Source of the DNA: Burkholderiaceae bacterium
GTDB taxonomy: Bacteria > Pseudomonadota > Gammaproteobacteria > Burkholderiales > Burkholderiaceae
Reading direction: 5' to 3'
NCBI GenBank assembly: GCA_947372155.1
Contig: CANBSM010000143.1
Coordinates: forward strand, 1-5,207
Length of the DNA stretch: 5,207 bases
A program made the position numbers and the translations under genes. The notes beneath the pieces were generated by a model. The model saw only the letters and a list, made by a program, of their open reading frames with translations, had not been told where the DNA came from and made no database searches. Positions 1 through 5,207 of this stretch are shown in pieces; the stretch's first letter is position 1, and the number at the start of each line of letters is the position of its first letter.

Positions 1-112
1 GCTTGGACCCTAGATAGGCAAGCGTGCCTAAAAAGGCCCCAATCACTTGCACTAGCGCAAGAGGAAGCACGGCAATCGCATTAAGGCAGAGCTTGAGAAG
101 GAGTTTTCGCAC
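1..112 (-). CDS. lpxL: Lipid A biosynthesis acyltransferase (LpxL/HtrB-like), N-terminal fragment
   Basis: Reading leftward from a GTG at 112, 37 codons are visible before the window ends, so the gene is cut at its 3' side. The peptide begins MRKLLLKLCLNAIAVLPLAL and continues VQVIGAFLGTLAYLGSK: one hydrophobic, Leu-rich segment with a few basic residues. This is the usual N-terminal membrane anchor of LpxL/HtrB lauroyl acyltransferases, which add secondary acyl chains to lipid A at the inner membrane. The catalytic HX4D motif would lie beyond the window and cannot be checked. An in-frame TAG two codons upstream rules out a longer start. A GGGG run directly abuts the GTG, so the Shine-Dalgarno spacing is poor; a GTG at codon 15 is an alternative. 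A divergent acyltransferase gene next to metK fits gene order I recall from Burkholderiales, which supports the call. Confidence 0.6.
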   Translation of the reverse strand, partial: MRKLLLKLCLNAIAVLPLALVQVIGAFLGTLAYLGSK

Positions 113-161
113 CCCCTAATGATATTCAATGCCGCTCTCAGTGTGTGGATTTCAGTATGCG

Positions 162-191
162 TTGCTGAATTAGGCATTTTTCGGATAAAAT
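162..191 (+). promoter_or_regulatory. Candidate sigma-70 promoter of metK
   Basis: TTGCTG (162-167) and TAAAAT (186-191) form a -35/-10 pair with an 18-bp spacer; the -10 matches consensus at 5 of 6 bases, the -35 at 3 of 6. Transcription would start near 198 and leave a leader of about 118 nt before metK. An imperfect inverted repeat, TTCAG (151-155) and CTGAA (165-169), overlaps the -35 and could be an operator half-site pair, but no known regulator is assigned. Confidence 0.4.
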
Positions 192-212
192 CACCCTATC
201 GCTGAGTTAAGG

Positions 213-257
213 CAACTTGCAGGGCGATTCATAAATTCTGCTAAAGCGTCGCCGTTG
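213..257 (+). other. Possible structured element in the metK 5' leader
   Basis: CAAC (213-216) and GGCGAT (223-228) can pair with the uninterrupted strand GTCGCCGTTG (248-257), giving a 10-bp stem (one G-U pair) with a 6-nt bulge (TTGCAG) and a 19-nt loop. A weaker second fold, CACG (268-271) with CGTG (290-293), lies downstream. The leader is long for a bacterial housekeeping gene. I do not recognise any described SAM riboswitch class in it. The structure is hand-folded and unsupported by covariation. Confidence 0.25.
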
Positions 258-303
258 TAGTTCCTGGCACGTCGAGTTGTCCCAATGATCGTGTTAATTT
301 TTA

Positions 304-308
304 AAGGA
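304..308 (+). promoter_or_regulatory. Ribosome binding site of metK
   Basis: AAGGA lies 7 nt before the ATG at 316 and fixes the start. The ATG at 311 is in a different frame, too close to this site, and gives no long protein. Confidence 0.75.
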
Positions 309-315
309 ATATGCA

Positions 316-1482
316 ATGGCAAATGATTACTTCTTTACCTCGGAATCCGTTTCTGAAGGTCACCCCGATAAAGTAGCAGACCAAATCTCTGATTCGATTC
401 TCGATGCCATCTTGGCTCAAGATCCAACTGCGCGCGTTGCAGCAGAAACTTTGTGCAACACTGGCTTGGTAGTTTTGGCAGGTGAAATTACTACTAACGC
501 TAACGTTGATTACATCCAAGTTGCACGCAACACTTTGCGTGAAATTGGTTATGACAACACTGACTACGGTATCGACTACAAAGGTTGTGCGGTATTGGTT
601 GCTTATGACAAGCAAAGTCCTGATATCGCTCAAGGTGTTGATAAAGCCCATGATGACGGCTTAGATCAAGGTGCTGGCGACCAAGGCCTCATGTTTGGTT
701 ATGCATGTGATGAGACTGCAGAGCTCATGCCTTTACCAATTCACCTGTCACACCGTTTGGTTGAGCGTCAATCACAATTGCGTCGCGATGGCCGTTTGAA
801 TTGGTTGCGCCCTGATGCAAAGTCACAGGTGACTTTGCGTTATGTGGATGGCAAGCCCGACTCTATTGACACTGTTGTGTTATCGACTCAGCACGATGAA
901 GAAATTTCTCTCGAGAAATTGCGTGAAGCAGTGATCGAAGAAATCATCAAGCCAGTATTGCCTAAGCATTTGATCAAAGGCGCTATTAACTTCTTAGTTA
1001 ACCCAACAGGTCGTTTTGTAATCGGCGGCCCACAGGGCGATTGTGGTTTAACTGGCCGCAAAATTATTGTGGACACTTACGGTGGCGCAGCGCCTCATGG
1101 CGGCGGTGCCTTCTCCGGCAAAGACCCATCTAAGGTTGACCGCTCTGCTGCATACGCTGGTCGTTACGTTGCGAAGAACGTAGTTGCCGCTGGTTTGGCT
1201 AGCAAGTGCTTAATTCAGATCTCTTACGCGATTGGTGTTGCAAAACCAACCTCTGTGATGGTGAGCACTTTCGGTACTGGCAAGATTTCAGATGAAAAGA
1301 TTGCTCAATTAGTATCAGAGCACTTTGACTTGCGTCCAAAAGGTATCGTGAAGATGTTGAATCTCTTGCGCCCAATTTATAAAAAGACTGCTGCTTATGG
1401 CCACTTTGGCCGTGAAGAGCCAGAATTTACTTGGGAGCAAACAGACAAAGCGGCTGCATTACGTGCAGCAGCAGGTCTGTAA
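316..1482 (+). CDS. metK: S-adenosylmethionine synthetase (methionine adenosyltransferase)
   Basis: Cytoplasmic enzyme that makes SAM from methionine and ATP with release of phosphate and pyrophosphate. The 388-residue protein is full length for the bacterial family (about 384 in E. coli). Visible motifs in order: [11 protein letters not shown] (residues 9-19) with the catalytic-region His16 and metal-binding Asp18; the Glu44 region RVAAETL; the [12 protein letters not shown] signature (119-130), part of the methionine/ATP site; and the phosphate-loop signature [20 protein letters not shown] (262-281). The C-terminal [19 protein letters not shown] and YGHFGRE segments are also typical. All hallmark residues are present and there is no frameshift. 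A good Shine-Dalgarno lies upstream. The nearest downstream gene, ahcY, acts two steps later in the activated-methyl cycle but appears to have its own SAH-responsive control, so the two may be expressed separately. Identity is very secure. Confidence 0.98.
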   Translation: MANDYFFTSESVSEGHPDKVADQISDSILDAILAQDPTARVAAETLCNTGLVVLAGEITTNANVDYIQVARNTLREIGYDNTDYGIDYKGCAVLVAYDKQSPDIAQGVDKAHDDGLDQGAGDQGLMFGYACDETAELMPLPIHLSHRLVERQSQLRRDGRLNWLRPDAKSQVTLRYVDGKPDSIDTVVLSTQHDEEISLEKLREAVIEEIIKPVLPKHLIKGAINFLVNPTGRFVIGGPQGDCGLTGRKIIVDTYGGAAPHGGGAFSGKDPSKVDRSAAYAGRYVAKNVVAAGLASKCLIQISYAIGVAKPTSVMVSTFGTGKISDEKIAQLVSEHFDLRPKGIVKMLNLLRPIYKKTAAYGHFGREEPEFTWEQTDKAAALRAAAGL

Positions 1483-1509
1483 GTAGGAAATACGCAGTTT
1501 GTAGGTGTA

Positions 1510-1541
1510 TTGAGGCGAAATATGCCGTAATTGTTTACAAT
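1510..1541 (+). promoter_or_regulatory. Weak candidate promoter for ahcY-metF
   Basis: TACAAT (1536-1541) matches the -10 consensus at 5 of 6 bases and would place the start of transcription near 1548, just before the riboswitch at 1551. The best nearby -35 is TTGAGG (1510-1515), but the 20-bp spacing is too long for a strong sigma-70 promoter, so an activator or a different promoter is possible. The -10 lies inside the palindrome at 1521-1550. Read-through from metK cannot be excluded. Confidence 0.3.
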
Positions 1542-1550
1542 TACGGCATA
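1521..1550. repeat. Perfect 13-bp inverted repeat between metK and the SAH riboswitch
   Basis: TATGCCGTAATTG (1521-1533) and CAATTACGGCATA (1538-1550) are exact reverse complements around a 4-nt TTTA centre. The repeat starts 38 bp after the metK stop and ends at the base before the riboswitch P1 stem. In RNA it would form a stable hairpin, but no T-run follows on the plus strand (CCTTC follows) and only TTT follows on the minus strand, so it is not a standard intrinsic terminator. It overlaps a -10-like TACAAT, which would suit an operator for a dimeric repressor. It could also be a 3'-end-stabilising hairpin for metK mRNA. The repeat is certain; its function is not. Confidence 0.85.
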
Positions 1551-1648
1551 CCTTCAAGGAGCGTTGCAAGGAATACTGAGACCCAGTACTTCCCCAGGCT
1601 TGAAGGGAGTGGATTCCTAAACGGAGTTTGCTAATTGCAACCGCGCTC
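1551..1648 (+). ncRNA. SAH (S-adenosylhomocysteine) riboswitch aptamer
   Basis: The layout matches the Ralstonia SAH aptamer as I remember it, element by element. P1 is CCTTCAAG (1551-1558) with CTTGAAGG (1599-1606), a perfect 8 bp. The conserved core GAGCGTTGCAA follows at 1559-1569. P2 is GGAATACTG (1570-1578) with CAGTACTTCC (1584-1593), 9 bp with one bulged C and a 5-nt loop. The conserved CCAGG (1594-1598) then leads into the P1 3' strand. The pseudoknot is GAGCG (1559-1563) with CGCTC (1644-1648). A small hairpin (1626-1641) sits just before the pseudoknot's 3' strand, as in Ralstonia, but the linker before it (1607-1625) is longer. Known members lie upstream of ahcY and switch expression on when SAH rises. 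The gene immediately downstream here is ahcY, so structure and context agree. Confidence 0.93.
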
Positions 1649-1711
1649 GCTAACCCATGATTCAATGGCTAGCGAGTTTCTACTCCAGCATTGGATCGTA
1701 TTTAGCTGGAG
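1646..1711 (+). promoter_or_regulatory. Riboswitch expression platform: competing hairpin plus SD-sequestering hairpin
   Basis: Two stems follow the aptamer. Hairpin 1 pairs CTCGCTA (1646-1652) with TAGCGAG (1670-1676), with an inner CCAT/ATGG helix (1655-1658, 1665-1668); its 5' strand shares 1646-1648 with the SAH pseudoknot, so the two compete. Hairpin 2 pairs CTCCAGC (1683-1689) with GCTGGAG (1705-1711), a perfect 7 bp that buries the GGAG Shine-Dalgarno (1708-1711) of ahcY. No poly-U tract follows either stem, which favours translational over termination control. Inferred model: without SAH both hairpins form and translation is off; with SAH the pseudoknot breaks the outer part of hairpin 1, and the freed GAG (1674-1676) can pair with CTC (1683-1685) and open hairpin 2. 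GGAGT copies at 1606-1610 and 1623-1627 could also capture ACTCC (1682-1686). Confidence 0.65.
1708..1711 (+). promoter_or_regulatory. Ribosome binding site of ahcY (start-deciding)
   Basis: GGAG lies 5 nt before the ATG at 1717. The alternative in-frame ATG at 1657 has no Shine-Dalgarno and sits within the loop side of hairpin 1, so 1717 is chosen. Confidence 0.75.
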
Positions 1712-1716
1712 CATTA

Positions 1717-3162
1717 ATGAATACCGTTTCTGATTTAAATAACTTTGTAGCAACCCGTTGCGCAATTGCTGATATCTCTTTATCTGACTTTGGTCGTAAA
1801 GAAATCGCGATTGCCGAAACTGAGATGCCTGGCCTAATCGCCATTCGCGATGAGTTTGCCGCACAGCAGCCATTGCGTGGCGCACGCATTACTGGTTCAT
1901 TGCACATGACCATTCAAACTGCGGTGTTGATCGAGACGCTTGAAGCACTCGGCGCTGAAGTTCAGTGGGCATCTTGCAATATTTTCTCTACACAAGACCA
2001 TGCTGCTGCAGCAATTGCTGCTAACGGCACACCAGTGTTTGCAATCAAGGGCGAAACACTTGAGCAGTACTGGGACTTTACCCACCGTATTTTTGAGTGG
2101 GCTGATGGTGGCTATACCAACATGATTTTGGATGATGGTGGCGATGCTACTTTGTTGTTGCACCTTGGTGCGCGCGCTGAGAAAGATCAAGCTTGCTTGA
2201 ATAATCCAACTAGCGAAGAAGAAACCATTTTGTTTGCGGCCATTAAGAAAAAATTGGCACAAGATCCAACTTGGTATTCAACACGCTTAGAAAAAGTTAA
2301 GGGCGTTACAGAAGAAACTACTACCGGCGTACATCGCTTGTATCAAATGTTTGCTAAGGGCGAATTGAAGTTCCCTGCAATCAACGTTAATGACTCTGTA
2401 ACCAAGAGCAAATTCGACAACCTCTATGGTTGCCGTGAGTCTTTAGTAGATGCGATCAAGCGCGCTACTGACGTGATGGTTGCTGGCAAGGTGGCAGTTG
2501 TTTGTGGTTATGGCGATGTGGGTAAAGGTTCAGCTCAAGCATTGCGCGCTTTATCTGCTCAAGTTTGGGTAACTGAAGTTGATCCAATCTGCGCATTGCA
2601 AGCTGCAATGGAAGGCTATCGTGTTGTAACAATGGATTACGCTGCTGATAAAGCCGATATCTTTGTTTCTGCAACTGGTAACTACCATGTGATTACACAT
2701 GACCACATGGCGAAGATGAAGAATCAAGCCATCGTTTGTAACATCGGCCACTTTGATAATGAGATCGATGTTGCTGGTATTGAGAAATACAAATGGGAAG
2801 AAATTAAGCCACAAGTTGACCATGTGATTTTCCCAGCTGCCAATGGCAAGCCTGAAAAGCGCATCATCATTTTGGCTAAAGGCCGCTTGGTTAACTTGGG
2901 TTGCGGCACAGGACATCCTTCTTATGTAATGAGCTCTTCATTTGCAAACCAAGTGATTGCGCAGATTGAATTGTGGAATGCAGTGGGAACTGATAAATAC
3001 CCAGTAGGTGTTTACACATTGCCTAAGCATTTAGATGAGAAGGTTGCTCGCTTACAGCTCAAGACTCTGAATGCAGAGTTAACTGTGTTGTCAGATCAGC
3101 AAGCTTCTTATATTGGTGTAACGAAGCAAGGCCCCTACAAGGCTGACCATTACCGTTATTAA
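1717..3162 (+). CDS. ahcY: Adenosylhomocysteinase (S-adenosyl-L-homocysteine hydrolase)
   Basis: Cytoplasmic NAD-dependent enzyme that reversibly splits SAH into homocysteine and adenosine, relieving SAH inhibition of methyltransferases. From the ATG at 1717 it has 481 residues, close to the usual bacterial length of about 470-480. Motifs: [15 protein letters not shown] (61-75) and [14 protein letters not shown] (87-100) of the substrate domain; DDGGD (139-143); the bacterial/plant-type insertion around [15 protein letters not shown] (177-191); [13 protein letters not shown] (223-235) with active-site Lys and Asp; the Rossmann motif GYGDVGKG (264-271) for [11 protein letters not shown] (344-351); and the C-terminal KADHYRY (475-481), whose Lys and Tyr reach the neighbouring subunit's cofactor. 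Nothing is truncated. Starting at 1657 instead would add 20 residues encoded by the riboswitch platform, which is unlikely. It is preceded by the SAH riboswitch and probably co-transcribed with metF. Confidence 0.98.
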   Translation: MNTVSDLNNFVATRCAIADISLSDFGRKEIAIAETEMPGLIAIRDEFAAQQPLRGARITGSLHMTIQTAVLIETLEALGAEVQWASCNIFSTQDHAAAAIAANGTPVFAIKGETLEQYWDFTHRIFEWADGGYTNMILDDGGDATLLLHLGARAEKDQACLNNPTSEEETILFAAIKKKLAQDPTWYSTRLEKVKGVTEETTTGVHRLYQMFAKGELKFPAINVNDSVTKSKFDNLYGCRESLVDAIKRATDVMVAGKVAVVCGYGDVGKGSAQALRALSAQVWVTEVDPICALQAAMEGYRVVTMDYAADKADIFVSATGNYHVITHDHMAKMKNQAIVCNIGHFDNEIDVAGIEKYKWEEIKPQVDHVIFPAANGKPEKRIIILAKGRLVNLGCGTGHPSYVMSSSFANQVIAQIELWNAVGTDKYPVGVYTLPKHLDEKVARLQLKTLNAELTVLSDQQASYIGVTKQGPYKADHYRY

Positions 3163-3199
3163 TCCAATTACTGTTCAATAGATACCTAGGCCCAAAATC

Positions 3200-4036
3200 A
3201 TGGAATTAAGCGTCGAATTCTTTCCTCCAAAAACACCTGAAGGTGAGAGTAAGTTACATCTGGTGCGTGAGCGTTTTTCTGAAACACTCAAACCCGCGTT
3301 TTATTCCGTGACCTTTGGTGCCGGTGGTTCTACCCAGTCTGGCACCTTAAAAGTGGTGAGTGATATTCATGCTGCCGGTGCAGTAGTTGCTCCTCACTTA
3401 TCTTGTGTTGGTAGCTCACGTGAAAGCGTGCGCGAGATGCTCAAGCAATATCAAGCTTTAGGCGTGAGGCGTATTGTGGCTTTGCGTGGCGACTTGCCAT
3501 CTGGCATGGGCCAGTATGGCGAGTTTCATCATGCCAATGAATTAGTGGAATTTATTCGCGCAGAAACAGGTGACTGGTTCCATATCGATGTAGCTGCTTA
3601 CCCAGAAACACATCCACAGGCAAAGTCGCCCGCAAGTGATGTTGATTTCTTTGTACAAAAAATGAAGGCGGGCGCAAATTCAGCTGTTACTCAATATTTT
3701 TACAACAGCGATGCTTACTTCCGTTTTGTTGATGAGGCATATGATTTGGGTGTTACACAGCCGATCATTGCCGGCATTATGCCGATTACCAATAGTAGTC
3801 AGTTATTGAGATTCTCTGATGCATGTGGCGCAGAGATTCCACGCTGGATTCGTTTGCGTCTGCAGTCATATGGAGACGACATTGCCTCTATCCGTGCATT
3901 TGGCGAAGAGGTTGTCACGGATCTGTGTGACCAGCTTCTAGCTGTTGGCGCACCAGGGATTCATTTCTACTCACTGAATCAGGCTGATGCAGTTTTAGCA
4001 ATTGCAGATAACTTAGGCTTAACAAAGAAAAGCTAA
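3200..4036 (+). CDS. metF: 5,10-methylenetetrahydrofolate reductase
   Basis: FAD-dependent cytoplasmic enzyme that reduces 5,10-methylene-THF to 5-methyl-THF, the methyl donor for turning homocysteine into methionine. The 278-residue protein is a normal bacterial length, a single TIM-barrel domain. Visible motifs: VEFFPPKT (5-12) with the catalytic Glu6 (equivalent to E. coli Glu28); FGAGGSTQ (39-46); ALRGDLPSG (94-102) with Asp98, the flavin-tuning Asp (E. coli Asp120); AAYPETHPQA (132-141); TQYFY (164-168) with the folate-contacting Gln165; GIMPITN (192-198); and the C-terminal GIHFYSLNQAD (253-263). The start is supported by the motif lying immediately after it, as in homologues. Its Shine-Dalgarno is weak (AGG, 9 nt before the ATG). 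The 37-bp gap after ahcY contains no obvious promoter or terminator, so it is probably in the riboswitch-controlled ahcY operon. Confidence 0.97.
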   Translation: MELSVEFFPPKTPEGESKLHLVRERFSETLKPAFYSVTFGAGGSTQSGTLKVVSDIHAAGAVVAPHLSCVGSSRESVREMLKQYQALGVRRIVALRGDLPSGMGQYGEFHHANELVEFIRAETGDWFHIDVAAYPETHPQAKSPASDVDFFVQKMKAGANSAVTQYFYNSDAYFRFVDEAYDLGVTQPIIAGIMPITNSSQLLRFSDACGAEIPRWIRLRLQSYGDDIASIRAFGEEVVTDLCDQLLAVGAPGIHFYSLNQADAVLAIADNLGLTKKS

Positions 4037-4045
4037 GAGATTAAT

Positions 4046-4672
4046 TTAGCGGAGTAAACCAGACTCCGTTAGGAGTAAATCTAAAGGCTCGTCATGCGTT
4101 TGGGCCGCCCATTGAGAATCATCCAACTGTTGCCAATCAAACCCAATCCCCATGCATATGAGGTTTGGGTTGTCTTTTCGTAATTGAGCTAGAGTGCGGT
4201 CAAAATACCCACCTCCGTAGCCTAGGCGCCAATAATGCGTTTTGCCATTAACAATCGAGCTTGACCAGCCTACGCAGGGAATCAGGATGCAGTCAGGGGT
4301 CAATTGACATCTGGCAGTATTTTCTGGGCTAGGCTCAGGAACACCATGTGCACTTGGAATCAAGGCATCCCCTTCTTGCCACTCAAAAAAAACAAGGTGT
4401 TTATCAGGCCGTGCAAATGGCAGCGCTAATCGATTCTGAGAATCATTCCGCATCCAGCTTAATAAGGTTGGGCGTAAATCAATTTCATTCTGAATAGGCC
4501 AATAAAGTGCTATTGAACGAATGATTTTGCCTTCATTTGCCAAAAAATGATTGAGACCTGCAATCAAGCCTGCCTCTGCAGCGCCATAACTATTCCCAGA
4601 CGCAAATTCTTTGCGTTGTTTTAATAAATCTTGGCGAAGAGTTTTTGGTGAATTACCGTGCATATCGACCAT
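4046..4672 (-). CDS. ygfA: 5-formyltetrahydrofolate cyclo-ligase (MTHFS family)
   Basis: ATP-dependent cytoplasmic enzyme that converts 5-formyl-THF (folinic acid) to 5,10-methenyl-THF, returning a storage folate to the one-carbon pool. From the ATG at 4672 it has 208 residues, near the family's usual 180-210. Seen: an N-terminal basic helix TLRQDLLKQRKEF (11-23); SIALYWPIQNEIDLRP (53-68), the strand-loop that carries the family's conserved Glu; LALPFARPDKHLVFFEW (82-98); the hallmark ATP/phosphate loop RLGYGGGYFDR (149-159); and the C-terminal HDEPLDLLLTES (193-204). The frame stays open upstream to an ATG at 4897, but that extension runs antisense through the lytic transglycosylase start and does not resemble the family. 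No clear Shine-Dalgarno precedes 4672 or the alternative ATG at 4663 (205 residues), so the exact start is uncertain. It converges on metF with a 9-bp gap, a functionally fitting neighbour. In E. coli this gene follows 6S RNA; the 83-bp gap here is too short to hold one. Confidence 0.93.
   Translation of the reverse strand: MVDMHGNSPKTLRQDLLKQRKEFASGNSYGAAEAGLIAGLNHFLANEGKIIRSIALYWPIQNEIDLRPTLLSWMRNDSQNRLALPFARPDKHLVFFEWQEGDALIPSAHGVPEPSPENTARCQLTPDCILIPCVGWSSSIVNGKTHYWRLGYGGGYFDRTLAQLRKDNPNLICMGIGFDWQQLDDSQWAAQTHDEPLDLLLTESGLLR
4050..4068. terminator. Small hairpin at the metF / cyclo-ligase convergent ends
   Basis: CGGAGT (4050-4055) and ACTCCG (4063-4068) form a 6-bp stem with a 7-nt loop just past the metF stop, overlapping the last codons of the opposing gene. 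Convergent ends would benefit from a bidirectional terminator, but neither strand has a real T-run afterward, so this is only a weak candidate. Confidence 0.25.
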
Positions 4673-4699
4673 TATCAGGCGAAAATCAAAGGATATAGT
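4672..4699 (+). promoter_or_regulatory. Candidate promoter of the lytic transglycosylase gene
   Basis: TTATCA (4672-4677) and TATAGT (4694-4699), with a 16-bp spacer, match consensus at 4 of 6 and 5 of 6 bases. Transcription would begin near 4706, about 50 nt before the ATG at 4756. The -35 abuts the start codon of the divergent cyclo-ligase gene. Pattern match only. Confidence 0.3.
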
Positions 4700-4755
4700 A
4701 ATCAAGTACTGCAGGGCCTGAGCCTTGTAAATAAAGATAGGGTTAGATCGCAATA

Positions 4756-5207
4756 ATGAAGTCTGCAAGAGTGAACGACAAATTCCTTCAATTGGCCAAA
4801 ATCCTGGTTTTGGGCCTAGCCCTAGGCATGTCAAATTCTTTTGCAGAAAAGCTGAAAAAGCCAAGCCTACCCAAGTCCTATGAGAGCAAGGCTGCACCCG
4901 CTGAAATTACCGATACCGATCGAATGTTTATCGATTTGCGCGAAGCCGCCAAGAAGAATGATGTATTTCGATCGCAGCAACTCTCATCTAACTTGGTCAA
5001 TTATCCATTTGATGACTATGTAGCTTACTTCCGCATCAAGCCGCAATTATTTGATGGTGCTGGTGGAGCGCGCAATGACTACGGCGCAGATGCTCAGGTA
5101 GTTGCATTCTTAAATCAATATCAAGGCACAGCATTGGCTGACCGTATGCGCAATGATTGGCTTTTGGTTTTGGGTAAGCGTAAGGACTGGGCGCGTTTTG
5201 ATGTGGA
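4756..5207 (+). CDS. slt: Soluble lytic murein transglycosylase, N-terminal part
   Basis: Periplasmic enzyme that cleaves the MurNAc-GlcNAc bond of peptidoglycan to form 1,6-anhydro-muropeptides. About 150 codons are visible; the window cuts off the rest. The peptide opens with a Sec signal: basic MKSARVNDKF, hydrophobic LAKILVLGLALGM (13-25), then SFA ending at residue 30 as a likely cleavage site. The mature part contains DRMFIDLREAAKKNDVF and LVNYPFDDYVAYFRIKPQL, then VVAFLNQYQGTALADRMRND and WLLVLGKRKDWARFDV. This matches the alpha-helical superhelical (U-shaped) domain at the N terminus of Slt70-type enzymes, where a YPL.pYleY-like segment and an adrlr..wL..Lg.r.dW segment recur. The catalytic Glu domain lies outside the window. 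A TAG four codons upstream limits the start; the Shine-Dalgarno is weak (TAGGG, 12 nt away), and a GTG at 4771 is an alternative that keeps the signal peptide. Confidence 0.87.
   Translation, partial: MKSARVNDKFLQLAKILVLGLALGMSNSFAEKLKKPSLPKSYESKAAPAEITDTDRMFIDLREAAKKNDVFRSQQLSSNLVNYPFDDYVAYFRIKPQLFDGAGGARNDYGADAQVVAFLNQYQGTALADRMRNDWLLVLGKRKDWARFDV

Noticed and set aside
198..315. A known SAM riboswitch class in the metK leader
   Set aside because: None of the conserved cores I can recall is visible, so only an unassigned structured leader is reported.
121..315. MetJ-type met boxes (AGACGTCT repeats) upstream of metK
   Set aside because: No tandem copies resembling this site are present.
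301..651. 116-codon minus-strand open frame opposite metK
   Set aside because: Fully overlaps the conserved metK coding sequence, has no homology I recognise and no sensible ribosome site; a shadow frame.
1521..1550. Calling the 13-bp palindrome a Rho-independent terminator
   Set aside because: No poly-T follows on the plus strand and only three T on the minus strand, and the stem is AT-rich at its ends; listed as an inverted repeat instead.
1431..1665. Short open frames on both strands across the metK-ahcY gap
   Set aside because: They run through the palindrome and riboswitch; the region is better explained as structured RNA and the peptides look random.
1897..2262. 121-codon minus-strand open frame opposite ahcY (a similar one at 2551-2916)
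   Set aside because: Shadows of a strongly conserved gene on the other strand.
4673..4897. Extension of the minus-strand cyclo-ligase frame to an ATG at 4897 (75 extra residues)
   Set aside because: It lies antisense to the signal peptide and N terminus of the lytic transglycosylase, does not resemble the family, and would make the protein far too long.
1..5207. CRISPR array, insertion sequence, tRNA or phage attachment site
   Set aside because: No spaced direct repeats, transposase sequence, terminal repeats or tRNA fold was seen; the window is packed with housekeeping genes of uniform composition.

Overview
This window looks like ordinary chromosome from a free-living betaproteobacterium of the Burkholderiaceae. 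Genus Polynucleobacter is my best guess, from the moderate GC content, the protein sequences and the gene order (acyltransferase < > metK, then SAH riboswitch-ahcY-metF). The genus is inferred from recall, not from a search.

Layout: at the left edge, on the minus strand, are the first 37 codons of a probable LpxL/HtrB-type lipid A acyltransferase (1-112). A roughly 200-bp divergent intergenic region follows, holding a candidate promoter and a foldable leader. Next comes metK (316-1482, S-adenosylmethionine synthetase). The metK-ahcY gap (1483-1716) is the most informative part of the window. It contains a perfect 13-bp-arm palindrome, a well-formed SAH riboswitch aptamer (1551-1648), and a downstream platform of two hairpins, one of which masks the Shine-Dalgarno sequence of ahcY. 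ahcY (start chosen at 1717, not 1657) is followed after 37 bp by metF (3200-4036). On the minus strand, converging on metF with only 9 bp between the stop codons, is a 5-formyltetrahydrofolate cyclo-ligase gene (about 4046-4672). Diverging from it is the start of a secreted soluble lytic transglycosylase (4756 to the window end, partial).

How the genes work together: MetK makes SAM, methyltransferases turn SAM into S-adenosylhomocysteine (SAH), AhcY hydrolyses SAH to homocysteine and adenosine, and MetF supplies 5-methyl-THF for remethylating homocysteine to methionine. The cyclo-ligase returns 5-formyl-THF to the same one-carbon folate pool. The riboswitch makes biochemical sense as an SAH-responsive ON switch for ahcY and probably metF. 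The two envelope genes at the edges appear to be unrelated neighbours.

I found no mobile element, CRISPR array, tRNA/rRNA gene or obviously new protein system. The points worth following are regulatory: the SAH riboswitch platform, the palindrome beside it, and the uncharacterised metK leader.
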